Positions 42,224 to 50,919 are shown, counted from the stretch's first letter. The stretch is DNA of 64,000 nucleotides from RGIG3009 sp045630285 (GCA_045630285.1 JAZQSX010000061.1:1-64000); one strand, 5' to 3'. Numbers and translations are program-made. The notes: a model not told the origin generated them from the letters alone.

Positions 42224-45200
42224 ATGAGACGGGTAGTATTATTGACCTTGTGTGCGGCATTGCTGACCACGGTGTGCCTTGCGGGAGGCGTATTGCCGAT
42301 CGCAGTGGCAGCGGAGAATGAGAGCATCATTGTCGGCGGCGAGTTCGAAGCGGCTGCCGGTGATGCGATCTACAACACAAACTGGTCGGATGCGTTCACA
42401 GACAAAGAAACCAGCCCGGCTTGCACCATCGTGGAGGATGATTCCGGTGAGTCGACGGGTAACCATTGCCTGAAGGTGCCGCTGTACACAGCGGGTAAAT
42501 ACAACAAATACCTTAAAGATCTGGTTCTGCAGCCGAACACGTCCTATACCCTTAGCTTTGATGCCCGTGGGGGTCAGGTGTGGGTGTTTGTCGGTGGCTA
42601 TGGTGTCACCGATGCCCCCGGCGTGATATGGGTCGGCGGCACGGAGGAATGGAAGCGGCATTCTGTCACTTTCAACACCGGTGACAATGCCGATGACGCA
42701 CTGTCCTCGTTTGTGGATTGGGGTATTAGCATTTCCCGTGACCCCGCTTATGCCGCAACCGTGGAGTCGGAATCGTATCTCGATAACTTCAAGTTGGAGA
42801 TCACTTCCGAGGGTGAGAACGGTATTGTGACAGGAGGCGACTTCGAAGCGGCGGATGCGTCAACGGTGTATACATCCCATTGGAAAGACGCCTTCAACTG
42901 CGGTTCCACGCTGGTGCTCGACCCGCTAGACAGCACCAATCAGTGCCTCAAGTTGCCGCAGTTTGATGCGGATAAGGATATTTTTCTGAAAAATGTCAAT
43001 CTTGAAGCGGATGCTACGTATATCTTCTCATTTGATGTCTACGCTCCCGAAGCGGCACGTACCTATCTGTGGCCAAGCGCTTTTGCGTCAGGAGGCGGTA
43101 GCTTTACCATCAAGGCAAATACTGCGTGGACGAGTTACACCTTTGAACTGACGACAGCCGCTGAAATCACATCAAACGTGGCGTACCCGAACTATCTGCT
43201 CGGCTTTCCTCGGGCGGCGAATGCGGCGGCGATCTACATCGACAATGTGACGGTTGTCAAGAAGTCATCCGAAGAACCCGAGGAACCCGAGGAACCGGAA
43301 GAGCCCCAAGAACCCGACACCACGGTGGAGCATGAGGGTAACTACGTTCAAGGTGGCTCGTTTGAGTTCCCCGCCGAAGACGCAGTCTACAAAACCAATT
43401 TTGGGATGCTAAGCAGTCTGTCCATTACCCAAGATCCGAAAAATTCGTACAACCACTGCCTATTCATTCCGCAGTCGGTTGCCAAAGATTACTACTTTAC
43501 CAATCTGTTGCTTGAACCGCTCACCACCTATGTTTTTGAGTTCGATATTTTGAGCGAAGGAAAAGCAGGTGTGTATTTCTGGAACAATTCCGTGTTTCAG
43601 AACAACGGTGGCTCGCACAGTATTGCCGGCTCGCCCGAGTGGCAGCATGTGAAATACGAGGTCAAGACCACCGCTGAGATCCGCAACCAGACGGCCTACC
43701 CGAACTACCTTTTTGCATTTATGAAAAGCTATGAGCCGTATAACCAGTCTGATATGTACATCGATAACGTCAGTATCACCGTGAAGCAAAAGGAGGTGCC
43801 TTCTGTGAAACCTATTGTCACCGGCGGCGATTTTGAAAATACCGGCGCTCTGAATGAGAACTGGGCAACAGCGCTGAATAAAGCAACCGTTGCGGAAGAT
43901 ACCTTACGGGACGGCAACCACTGCTTGAAGATCCCTAAGGCCGAATCGCCTATCGGAGACGTGTACTTGAAAAACACGTGGTTGGAACCGAATACCACCT
44001 ACTACGTCACGTTTGAAGCACGAGGCGGTACATCACGTATTTACTTTTACCCCAAAGCCCTCTTGGAGCACGGTGCAAAAACGATTGCTGCGAGCGACGA
44101 ATGGCGTTCCTATGCGTTCCGTATTACCACCTGTAACGACGACACCTATCTCAAAGACGGATACCAGAACTACATTATCGGTTTTAATAAAAACGATGAC
44201 GCCACCAACACGGCGGACACCTTCATTGATAACTTCCGCATGGTCAAAGCGGGGGCCTACGTTGATCCCGCATTAGAAAACGGCTGTATGACGCTGTCGA
44301 GCTGGAAAGATCCCTCCACCGTCGGCATGCAGGCTGCTCCCGCGGCAGGTGGTACGGTTACCGTTACCGTCACCCCGAATGACGGTTATATGTTGAAACC
44401 CGGCAGTCTGTACTACGTCACCGAGGACGGCACGAAGCAACAGATCCTCAACAAAGAATCGGGCTCTTTCGGCGAAGGTTCGGGCGATACGTTCCGCTTT
44501 GTCTTACCGAAGGGCAGTGTGATCGTCACGGCGGAGTTTGTACCCACCGAGGCACAGAGCTTCCGCTTTGAAACGCTCGGCACATCGGTGTACTACGAAA
44601 CGGGCGCCACCGAACCGAATGGCTTGCGTTTCTTGAACCGTCTGTACATCGATGGTTTGAACGTCGAAGGTGATACTCTCACTGTCAAATACAATGGCAA
44701 GACTTACACTGTCACCGAATTCGGCTCGTTACTCAAGCGCACAAGCAACAAAACTGCGCTGACACTGGAAAACGTCAACGATACCGCCTCTGCCGCTACC
44801 CGTGTGTGGAAAGCGGTGGCTTATACCGACGGTGTCATGAAACTCGTTGATCACACCGACAGCTACGTGGATTTCACCGCCGTTATGAAAACTTCTGCCG
44901 CAAGCAACGCATTTTTCGAGCGTGAATACACCGCCTGCGGATATATGATCCTGAACGACGGTACAAATACGGTCGTCTTGTATTCCACAGGGATGACAGA
45001 TTCGGTGGAAGAGACCGTCAGCCGCACGACATACCTACCGAACAAGGACGACGATTGGCGCTTGCATCCGCAGGATTTCAAACTCATCGCCACCACCTTT
45101 GACCGTCCCGACTTCACCGACGGTACCGGTAAAATGGAACTCATCATCGAGGCGTTACACTCACAGGGTGGTTCCGCCACCTTGAACGTCGCAGGCGAAA

Positions 45201-45760
45201 GTTTAGCTGAAGGAAGCGCTAAACGTGACAGTCAAATTGCGTTGCTCAGCGATGCCATCAGCAAAGGGTTTGAGATCGGCAGTTACACGTGGGGTAACAA
45301 TACGTGGGGATATTCCAAGGCTGAGTTGAATGCCCGCACCGAGGAAGAACTGTTCAAGTACATCTCCGACACCCAGGCCGTCGTGCAGGAAACACTCGGC
45401 GTTACGCCGCAATATCTGCGCCCGCCGTTGCTCCTCTCTAATGATACTGTGGTCAATATCTGCAAAACCCTCGGTATCTCCATCGTTACGGGTAACACGT
45501 CCTGGCGTGATTTCTCGTCAGGATATACGTTGGAAGTCAACGGCGGTGCCACCTACGAGAGCATCACCACACACGCACGTGACGGTGCTATCTTTATCCT
45601 GCATGCGCACAACGGAGATACTCCCACGGAGTACGCTCGTGCCATTGCCGATCTGTACGAGCAAGGCTACCGTTTCTGCACGGTGGCAGAGCTCGCAGAG
45701 TACAACGGTCTGGTCCGCAAGCCGGGTGTTGCCTACAACGAAGTCGTTGCGGTATATTAA
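42224..45760 (+). CDS. Large exported protein: four CBM-like modules, repeat domain and degenerate NodB domain
   Basis: A 1178-residue protein. A signal peptide (1-30) is followed by four related jelly-roll modules of CBM4/9-like pattern, each opening with GG(E/D/S)FE (at 38, 204, 377 and 534) and closing with (Y/F)(I/L)DN. A Pro/Glu linker lies between modules 2 and 3. Residues about 685-775 resemble a bacterial surface repeat, and 776-940 form a domain of unknown role. Residues about 951-1160 match a polysaccharide deacetylase (NodB) fold, but TFDD is TFDRP, the HxxxH motif has no His (SYTWGNNTW), while RPP and ILHAH remain. Catalysis is therefore doubtful. No sortase or cell-wall anchor is seen. 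GGAGG precedes the ATG. Confidence 0.88.
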   Translation: MRRVVLLTLCAALLTTVCLAGGVLPIAVAAENESIIVGGEFEAAAGDAIYNTNWSDAFTDKETSPACTIVEDDSGESTGNHCLKVPLYTAGKYNKYLKDLVLQPNTSYTLSFDARGGQVWVFVGGYGVTDAPGVIWVGGTEEWKRHSVTFNTGDNADDALSSFVDWGISISRDPAYAATVESESYLDNFKLEITSEGENGIVTGGDFEAADASTVYTSHWKDAFNCGSTLVLDPLDSTNQCLKLPQFDADKDIFLKNVNLEADATYIFSFDVYAPEAARTYLWPSAFASGGGSFTIKANTAWTSYTFELTTAAEITSNVAYPNYLLGFPRAANAAAIYIDNVTVVKKSSEEPEEPEEPEEPQEPDTTVEHEGNYVQGGSFEFPAEDAVYKTNFGMLSSLSITQDPKNSYNHCLFIPQSVAKDYYFTNLLLEPLTTYVFEFDILSEGKAGVYFWNNSVFQNNGGSHSIAGSPEWQHVKYEVKTTAEIRNQTAYPNYLFAFMKSYEPYNQSDMYIDNVSITVKQKEVPSVKPIVTGGDFENTGALNENWATALNKATVAEDTLRDGNHCLKIPKAESPIGDVYLKNTWLEPNTTYYVTFEARGGTSRIYFYPKALLEHGAKTIAASDEWRSYAFRITTCNDDTYLKDGYQNYIIGFNKNDDATNTADTFIDNFRMVKAGAYVDPALENGCMTLSSWKDPSTVGMQAAPAAGGTVTVTVTPNDGYMLKPGSLYYVTEDGTKQQILNKESGSFGEGSGDTFRFVLPKGSVIVTAEFVPTEAQSFRFETLGTSVYYETGATEPNGLRFLNRLYIDGLNVEGDTLTVKYNGKTYTVTEFGSLLKRTSNKTALTLENVNDTASAATRVWKAVAYTDGVMKLVDHTDSYVDFTAVMKTSAASNAFFEREYTACGYMILNDGTNTVVLYSTGMTDSVEETVSRTTYLPNKDDDWRLHPQDFKLIATTFDRPDFTDGTGKMELIIEALHSQGGSATLNVAGESLAEGSAKRDSQIALLSDAISKGFEIGSYTWGNNTWGYSKAELNARTEEELFKYISDTQAVVQETLGVTPQYLRPPLLLSNDTVVNICKTLGISIVTGNTSWRDFSSGYTLEVNGGATYESITTHARDGAIFILHAHNGDTPTEYARAIADLYEQGYRFCTVAELAEYNGLVRKPGVAYNEVVAVY

Positions 45761-45773
45761 AGGAGGTAGCGCT

Positions 45774-45890
45774 GTGAATACGTACGAAAAGCCTGAGTTA
45801 ACCTTCCTAACCCTGACTGCGGATGAAGCTCTCACCGCCGTTATCCAAAGCGAACCGACGGTAGAAGACAACGAAGAGCTCAGCGTATAA
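45774..45890 (+). CDS. Small acidic peptide, 38 residues, co-transcribed with the exported protein
   Basis: A GTG-initiated frame with a perfect GGAGG seven bases upstream, 13 bases after the large exported protein. It begins MNTYEKPELTFLTLTADEAL and ends PTVEDNEELSV. The opening (YEKPEL, a hydrophobic stretch, then acidic residues) resembles short leader-like peptides found beside exported proteins in Clostridia, but the function of those is not known to me. There is no cysteine, so a sactipeptide or lanthipeptide is unlikely. It ends just before a strong terminator. Confidence 0.65.
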   Translation: MNTYEKPELTFLTLTADEALTAVIQSEPTVEDNEELSV

Positions 45891-45897
45891 GTAAACG

Positions 45898-45928
45898 AAA
45901 AAGGCTGACCTTGCGGTCAGCCTTTTTT
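45898..45928 (+). terminator. Terminator of the exported-protein operon
   Basis: AAAAAGGCTGACC and GGTCAGCCTTTTT form a perfect stem with a TTGC loop and T on both sides. It may also end darA on the minus strand. Confidence 0.9.
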
Positions 45929-45937
45929 GTCGCCCAA

Positions 45938-46006
45938 TTACATTTTCTCAAAGCTGTCGACGCTGAGTACGAACACCGTGGCGCCCTTGACCTCGGTTTC
46001 CACCTG
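45938..46006. repeat. Right copy of the 69-bp direct repeat (3' end of intact darA)
   Basis: This is identical to 40651-40719 and in the same orientation. The copies start 5287 bases apart and enclose 40720-45937. The flanking bases differ on both sides (T versus A on the left, C versus T on the right), so the repeat boundaries are sharp. Confidence 0.93.
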
Positions 46007-46264
46007 TCGGTCGTCGGAGGCGAGTCCCCGACCGTAGGAGGCGCTGGTCGGTACTTTTTTGATGCGGGTGAAGCTCTCATTGCGAATGATATCGCAAGCG
46101 GTCTGTACCGTGTCCTCCTCGGCACCGATCAGCAGGGTCGTGTTTCCTGCGTGCAGAAATCCGCCGGTGGTGGAAAGCTTGGTGATCGTAAACCCTTTCT
46201 CGGTGAGCGAAGCGGCAACGCTGGCGGCGTCATCGTTGTTGATAATCGCAAGGATCAGTTTCAT
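45938..46264 (-). CDS. darA: Cyclic-di-AMP receptor, PII-like protein
   Basis: A 108-residue member of the DarA/PstA family (DUF970), PII-like trimers that bind c-di-AMP. The diagnostic stretch is TKLSTTGGFLHAGNTTLLIG. The C-terminal strands end in VFVLSVDSFEKM. The ligand is known in Firmicutes, the downstream partner is not. GGAGA precedes the ATG. Its last 69 bases are the repeat found again at 40651, so this gene seems to have served as an insertion point but remains intact. The next gene upstream on the same strand is a DUF1854 gene. Confidence 0.95.
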   Translation of the reverse strand: MKLILAIINNDDAASVAASLTEKGFTITKLSTTGGFLHAGNTTLLIGAEEDTVQTACDIIRNESFTRIKKVPTSASYGRGLASDDRQVETEVKGATVFVLSVDSFEKM

Positions 46265-46279
46265 AGTATCGTTCTCCTT

Positions 46280-46765
46280 TTACAGTAATAAAGCATCTCG
46301 GCTTTTGCGGTCAAGCAAGGTGTAGTCGGGTACTTCATAGCGGTTATCACTGGTGTCACGTATCAGCACACGGTTATCAAACAACACTTTGATGTCGTGC
46401 GCACGGCTTTGCAGTTTGAACGAGCACGTGCCGCGATCGGTCACGGCAACAAGCTCAATGCCGGAGGGCTTGACTTCTACTTTTTCGATCGAGCGGATGC
46501 GGGGGATGAGGTAGTATTCTTCCAATGCTTCTCGCACGGCTGCGGCACTTTCCGGCATGAGAGTGGCGACATCCCGTATGACTGCCAGCTCGTGGCCGTT
46601 TTCGTCGAGCAGGGTGATGTAGCGGTCGCTGCCCGTGGTGGGGAAGAGACGTCTGGCTTCGACGTTTTCGAACCGTTCGCCGGAGTAGAGTTCTACATCC
46701 AAATGGAAATCGCCGTCACGTTTGGTAAAGCGAGCATTGTCATTTTCAATATAGATTCGTTCCAT
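46280..46765 (-). CDS. DUF1854 family protein
   Basis: A 161-residue soluble protein. The pattern YITLLDENGHELAVIRDVATL and EEYYLIPRI is typical of DUF1854, a family encoded beside one type of ABC exporter. The start at 46765 follows GAGGTG; a longer in-frame start would overlap the ABC gene. It is 13 bases downstream of the ABC gene and so belongs to its operon. In proteobacteria related gene pairs are linked to cyanophycin genes, but no such genes are seen here. Confidence 0.85.
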   Translation of the reverse strand: MERIYIENDNARFTKRDGDFHLDVELYSGERFENVEARRLFPTTGSDRYITLLDENGHELAVIRDVATLMPESAAAVREALEEYYLIPRIRSIEKVEVKPSGIELVAVTDRGTCSFKLQSRAHDIKVLFDNRVLIRDTSDNRYEVPDYTLLDRKSRDALLL

Positions 46766-46778
46766 ACCGTCACCTCGT

Positions 46779-49010
46779 TTAGTCCAATTCGATTTCGTCA
46801 CGGCCGCTGCTGTTTTGGATCTGGATCAGGCGGTAGTACTTACCCTTCAGCGCCATCAATTCCTCCGGTGTGCCGCATTCGATGATACGGCCCTTGTCCA
46901 CGACGACGATCTTATTCGCTTTGCGCAGCGTGGACAAGCGGTGGGCGATCATCAGCGTAGTACGACCGTGGATCAGCCGTTCAATAGCGCCTTGGATCAA
47001 ATGCTCGGTTTCGCTGTCGACCGAAGCGGTCGCTTCGTCGAAGACCAGCATCGAGGGGTTTTTCAGCACCGCACGAGCAATGGACAAGCGCTGACGCTCA
47101 CCGCCGGAAAGACCGGTGCCGCGTTCGCCGAGAACGGTGTCGTATGCATCGGGCAGCCGCACGATAAAATCGTGGGCATTGGCGACGTCGGCGGCGTGCA
47201 TCACGGCCTCAACGGGGGCGTCGGGATCGGAGAAGGCGATGTTGCGATACACAGTATCGTGGAACATCAGCGGCTCCTGCTGCACAAAGCCGATGCGGGA
47301 GCGGTAATATTCCAAGTCGATCTGGCGAATATCCGTGCCGTCGACAAGGATCTCACCGTCATAATGGTCATAAAAGCGCATCAGTAGATTGATCAGTGTA
47401 CTTTTGCCGGAACCGGTCGTGCCAACGATGCCGACGATGTCGCCCGGCTCGATGACAAGGTTGACGTTATCCAGTGTTTTCTTGCTTTTGTCAAAGGAGA
47501 AGGTTACGTTGCGAAATTCGATGCGACCCTTCAGCTCTTTCAGCGTGTTGCCACGGCCAAAGTCGTGCTCCGGCTCAGCGTCGAGAATATCCAGGAGACG
47601 TTCTGCCGAGGTGAGTGCCTGCTGATAACTGTCGGACAGATTCGCAAAGAAGTTGACGGGGTTGTAGAACATCGAGGCGTACGAGATGAAGGAGACCAGC
47701 AAGCCGAGTGTGGTGCCTTGCGAATCGTCCATGGCCCACAAGCCACCGACCCACCAGATCAGCAGAGAGCCGCAGGTGACAAAGAAGGTGACGGTATGCG
47801 GGAAAATACCGGACGCCATGGCGGCGTTGCGGTCTTCTTTCAGCCATTCGTCATTGTATTTCATAAACTTGGCGACGGTTCGCTTCTCGCCGGTAAAAGA
47901 CTTGATAACACGGTTGGCGGGCAGCGTGTCCGACATGATCGACGTCACCGCCGTCCATTTGAGCCACGTGCGCTGATAGACCGGTTTGATCTTTTTGCCG
48001 AAAATGCGGGAGCCGATCGCCACGAACGGGACGGGAATCAGCGACAGCAGGGTCAGCTTCCAGTTCATCGAGAACATTATGATCATAATACCGATCATCG
48101 TAAAGAACTGCACGACGGCGTCCTGCGCCATACGCAGGGTAAAGTTGTTCAGAGTCTGCGTATCACCGCTGATACGGGTGAAAATGGAGCCGGTGCTGGT
48201 TTTATCGTAAAACCGTGCGGGAAGATACTGTGCTTTTCGATAAATGTCGTTGCGCATATCGGTCAAAAAACGGTCGCCGGCAATACGCATATAGAAGGTG
48301 CGGAACGTACCGCTGAGATTTTGCAGCAAATAGACGCACAGCAGCGTGACGACCAGCACGATCAGCATTCCCTCATCACGGTTGGGGATAACCTCGTCAA
48401 CCAGCGTTTTGGTGATATACGGAGGGACCAACGCCATGGCTGTGGTGAACATCGATAGGAAAATGCACAGCAGTAGCAACCATTTCTGCGGCGCCATATA
48501 CTCCCACAGTCGCTTCAGAAGATGCCCCTTGCTCATGCAGTTGACGCATTCGGCGCCGGGACGCAGCAAAACACGGCCGCACTTCGGACACACGGCACGC
48601 TCCTTGTCCAGCGCAATACGAACGTGCTCCAAGGCCTCGTCGAGATCGTCACCTTTGATGACAGCCTGCAGATACGCCTCCGCCGCTTCCAGGATGACGA
48701 CGGTGACGAAGGTGCAGCGGAAGACGTTACGGTGGTTCAGCCGCAGGACGGCGTTACCGTACAAGCGGCTGACCTTAGTGTGGCGAAGCTCCGACAAGGG
48801 CAAAGAAAAAGCCTCATCGGGTGCATCTTCTGTCACGCAAAGTACACGGCGGTCGGTAATGACCAGCGCCGTGTTACCGTAGGTTGCGTTCAGCAGAAGA
48901 TCGCCGATGAGGACGAGCTTCGGTTCTTCGTCGGGTTGGACCGCTGTTTCCAGTAACGGAAGCAGGGAATCGGGGATCGGTTTGTTGTGAAGAGTCTTGT
49001 CAATTGTCAT
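46779..49010 (-). CDS. ABC exporter (fused permease and ATPase) with N-terminal zinc ribbon
   Basis: A 743-residue half-exporter. Residues 1-135 form a PH- or GRAM-like domain (ATYGNTALVITDRRVL). A four-cysteine ribbon (C141, C144, C155, C158) links it to six membrane helices (about 170-450). The nucleotide-binding domain has Walker A GTTGSGKST, the signature LSGGERQ and Walker B MLVFDEATAS. It should work as a homodimer. The N-terminal soluble part is unusual for exporters and matches the DUF1854-associated type. The substrate is unknown. The ribosome site is weak. A promoter lies at 49063-49091. Confidence 0.92.
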   Translation of the reverse strand: MTIDKTLHNKPIPDSLLPLLETAVQPDEEPKLVLIGDLLLNATYGNTALVITDRRVLCVTEDAPDEAFSLPLSELRHTKVSRLYGNAVLRLNHRNVFRCTFVTVVILEAAEAYLQAVIKGDDLDEALEHVRIALDKERAVCPKCGRVLLRPGAECVNCMSKGHLLKRLWEYMAPQKWLLLLCIFLSMFTTAMALVPPYITKTLVDEVIPNRDEGMLIVLVVTLLCVYLLQNLSGTFRTFYMRIAGDRFLTDMRNDIYRKAQYLPARFYDKTSTGSIFTRISGDTQTLNNFTLRMAQDAVVQFFTMIGIMIIMFSMNWKLTLLSLIPVPFVAIGSRIFGKKIKPVYQRTWLKWTAVTSIMSDTLPANRVIKSFTGEKRTVAKFMKYNDEWLKEDRNAAMASGIFPHTVTFFVTCGSLLIWWVGGLWAMDDSQGTTLGLLVSFISYASMFYNPVNFFANLSDSYQQALTSAERLLDILDAEPEHDFGRGNTLKELKGRIEFRNVTFSFDKSKKTLDNVNLVIEPGDIVGIVGTTGSGKSTLINLLMRFYDHYDGEILVDGTDIRQIDLEYYRSRIGFVQQEPLMFHDTVYRNIAFSDPDAPVEAVMHAADVANAHDFIVRLPDAYDTVLGERGTGLSGGERQRLSIARAVLKNPSMLVFDEATASVDSETEHLIQGAIERLIHGRTTLMIAHRLSTLRKANKIVVVDKGRIIECGTPEELMALKGKYYRLIQIQNSSGRDEIELD

Positions 49011-49062
49011 AATGACTCACGCCTTTCGCAAATGAAACGTGTGAATAGGTTTTGACAAGCAC

Positions 49063-49091
49063 TTTGTAGCATATTTATCGAAAAAAAGCAA
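49063..49091 (-). promoter_or_regulatory. Promoter of the ABC-DUF1854 operon
   Basis: On the minus strand TTGCTT (49091-49086) and TACAAA (49068-49063) are separated by 17 bases. Confidence 0.55.
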
Positions 49092-49118
49092 TACTTTTTG
49101 AAGAAAAAAGCAAAAAAA

Positions 49119-49613
49119 TTATGCGCCGCCGGTGCTGCCGAAGCCACCGTTGCGAACAGCGGTCACTTCATCATCCTCGGTGATGCCGAACGGCAGGAAA
49201 ATTCCTTGGGCAAACCCGTCGCCCGCTTTCAGGGAAAGAGTCTTGCCTTCGGTGTTGGTATTGGTTACTTTGATGAGAATATGACCCTCGTTGTCCGAAT
49301 AGTAATAGTCACTGTCGATGATTCCGACGGTATTGTTCAGCTGCAGACGGTATTTGAAGCCTAGGCCGCTGCGAGGATAGATCTGCAGTACCCAGCCCTC
49401 CGCCATGGCGGCACGGATGCCGGTGGGGATCTTGGCGGTCTCGCCCGGAGCCAGCGTCAGATCGCAGGGGATACGAAAATCATATCCTGCCGATCCGGCG
49501 GTAGCACGGGTGGGGAGCGGAGGAAGTGCCGGTACGGGGGTGCCGAAGGCGTCCTCCCAATCGGTGGCAAAGCGTGCGTCGGTGACGTGTTCGAAGCGAG
49601 CGATACGGTTCAT
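49119..49613 (-). CDS. dut: dUTP diphosphatase
   Basis: A 164-residue trimeric dUTPase that hydrolyses dUTP to dUMP and keeps uracil out of DNA. Conserved motifs are AGSAGYDFRIP (motif 1), YPRSGLGFKYRLQL (motif 2), NTVGIIDSDYY (motif 3), AQGIFLPFG (motif 4) and a C-terminal glycine-rich NGGFGSTGGA (motif 5). The ATG at 49613 has GGAGG upstream; longer frames run into the divergent promoter. The N terminus carries about 25 residues before motif 1. Confidence 0.95.
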   Translation of the reverse strand: MNRIARFEHVTDARFATDWEDAFGTPVPALPPLPTRATAGSAGYDFRIPCDLTLAPGETAKIPTGIRAAMAEGWVLQIYPRSGLGFKYRLQLNNTVGIIDSDYYYSDNEGHILIKVTNTNTEGKTLSLKAGDGFAQGIFLPFGITEDDEVTAVRNGGFGSTGGA

Positions 49614-49629
49614 AATTTTAACCTCCAAC

Positions 49630-49658
49630 TGGACAAAATGGGGGAAGTGCGATATACT
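49630..49658 (+). promoter_or_regulatory. Promoter of the phosphopantetheinyl transferase gene
   Basis: TGGACA (49630-49635) and TATACT (49653-49658) are separated by 17 bases. Confidence 0.6.
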
Positions 49659-49689
49659 GTACCTATCAAGCGGATAGGAGGGATTGCGG

Positions 49690-50340
49690 GTGGTAATCGT
49701 AGCGGTGCATACCGATGCGGTGAGCGAGCCGTCGGCATTTGCGGCGGGACTTGCCGCCATTTCAAAAGAGCGGCGTGAACGGGTGCTGTCGCTTGCCAAG
49801 GCGGAGGATCAACGCCGCAGCGTCTGCGCTGGTTTGGCGTTGAACGCCTGCTTGCGGGCGGTTGGTCTGCCAACCGATGCTGTGATTGCCCGTGACCGAT
49901 GGGGAAAGCCGTTTCTCTCCGCCTATCCGCACCGGCATTTCAGCCTGTCGCACAGCGGAAGCTATGCGGTGTGTGCCATGGCGGATGCACCGATCGGTAT
50001 TGACATTCAGGAGCAACGGCCGGTGGCGGTGCTGCCGCTTGCTGAACGCTTTTTTGCTCCGTCAGAAGTCGCTTTGCTTCGCTCCTTGCCCGAAGTGGAA
50101 CGAGAACGTGCTTTTTACCGTTTGTGGACGGCAAAGGAGAGTATCCTCAAAGCCGACGGGGTCGGCTTGGCGGGGGGGCTGTCCCGTGTGGCTGTAACGT
50201 ACGGGGAACAGCTTTCGTCGCCGTCTCGGCAGCTGAAAGAGTATGCGCTGCCGGGGTATGCGCTGACGGCGTGCGGCAACGGTGAGTTCCCTGAGGATAT
50301 AACGATTATTTTTTCTTGCGATACCGCTCTTCTTCGCTGA
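49690..50340 (+). CDS. 4'-phosphopantetheinyl transferase, Sfp type
   Basis: A 216-residue transferase that loads carrier proteins with phosphopantetheine. Motifs are NACLRAVGLP, WGKPFLSAYPHRHFSLSHSG, GIDIQEQRP (metal-binding acidic residues) and FYRLWTAKESILKADGVGL. Sfp-type enzymes often serve secondary carriers, but none is in this window. The GTG at 49690 has AGGAGGG seven bases upstream; a TTG six bases earlier lies on that site. Its 3' end overlaps the converging queH gene by 35 bases. Confidence 0.92.
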   Translation: MVIVAVHTDAVSEPSAFAAGLAAISKERRERVLSLAKAEDQRRSVCAGLALNACLRAVGLPTDAVIARDRWGKPFLSAYPHRHFSLSHSGSYAVCAMADAPIGIDIQEQRPVAVLPLAERFFAPSEVALLRSLPEVERERAFYRLWTAKESILKADGVGLAGGLSRVAVTYGEQLSSPSRQLKEYALPGYALTACGNGEFPEDITIIFSCDTALLR

Positions 50341-50842
50341 AAACACAGCCGCAGTACTTTTGCATATACAGTTCGCTTTCTCGGGCTTTTTGTTGACCCT
50401 CACGGAAAAACGGACGGAAATCACGGTATAGGAAAGACACGCCGTGTTTTTCAGCCGCTTCTTCGGCGATGCGAACGATCAATTCGTGGTTTTGGTACGG
50501 GCTGATGAGCAACGTGGTAGAAAAGTGGGTATAGCCCTCTTCGGCCGCACGGCGAGCGGTTTCTTCCATTCGAAGACGGTAGCACACCTCGCACCGATCC
50601 TCCAGATCGGGATAAATCGCACGCACAAACGAGCGCAAGCCGTAGTCGTCGTTGATGATCAGTTTCATACCGATCGAGGCGGCATAGTCCTGCAGGGCCG
50701 TCTTGCGACTTCGATATTCGGTATAGGGGTGGATGTTGGGATTGTACCAATATCCTACCGGCTCGATGCCCTCTGCACGCAGTGTTTCAATGCACCGGAT
50801 CGAGCAGGGGGCACAGCAAATATGAAGCAGACATTCCGGCAT
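50306..50842 (-). CDS. queH: Epoxyqueuosine reductase QueH
   Basis: A 178-residue enzyme (formerly DUF208) that reduces epoxyqueuosine to queuosine in tRNA in organisms lacking QueG. Signature residues are HICCAPCS near the start, WYNPNIHPYTEYRSR, DRCEVCYRLRMEETA and the C-terminal YCGC, with the cysteine pairs that hold iron. GGAGGTG precedes the ATG at 50842. Its presence makes a QueG function for the two paralogues at 37699 and 38811 unnecessary. Confidence 0.94.
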   Translation of the reverse strand: MPECLLHICCAPCSIRCIETLRAEGIEPVGYWYNPNIHPYTEYRSRKTALQDYAASIGMKLIINDDYGLRSFVRAIYPDLEDRCEVCYRLRMEETARRAAEEGYTHFSTTLLISPYQNHELIVRIAEEAAEKHGVSFLYRDFRPFFREGQQKARESELYMQKYCGCVFSEEERYRKKK

Positions 50843-50919
50843 GACTGTCACCTCCGAAAGTGATTTTTTACAGTATAGCATATCCCATAGAAAAATACCA
50901 GTGAATTTTCGGTTTACTC

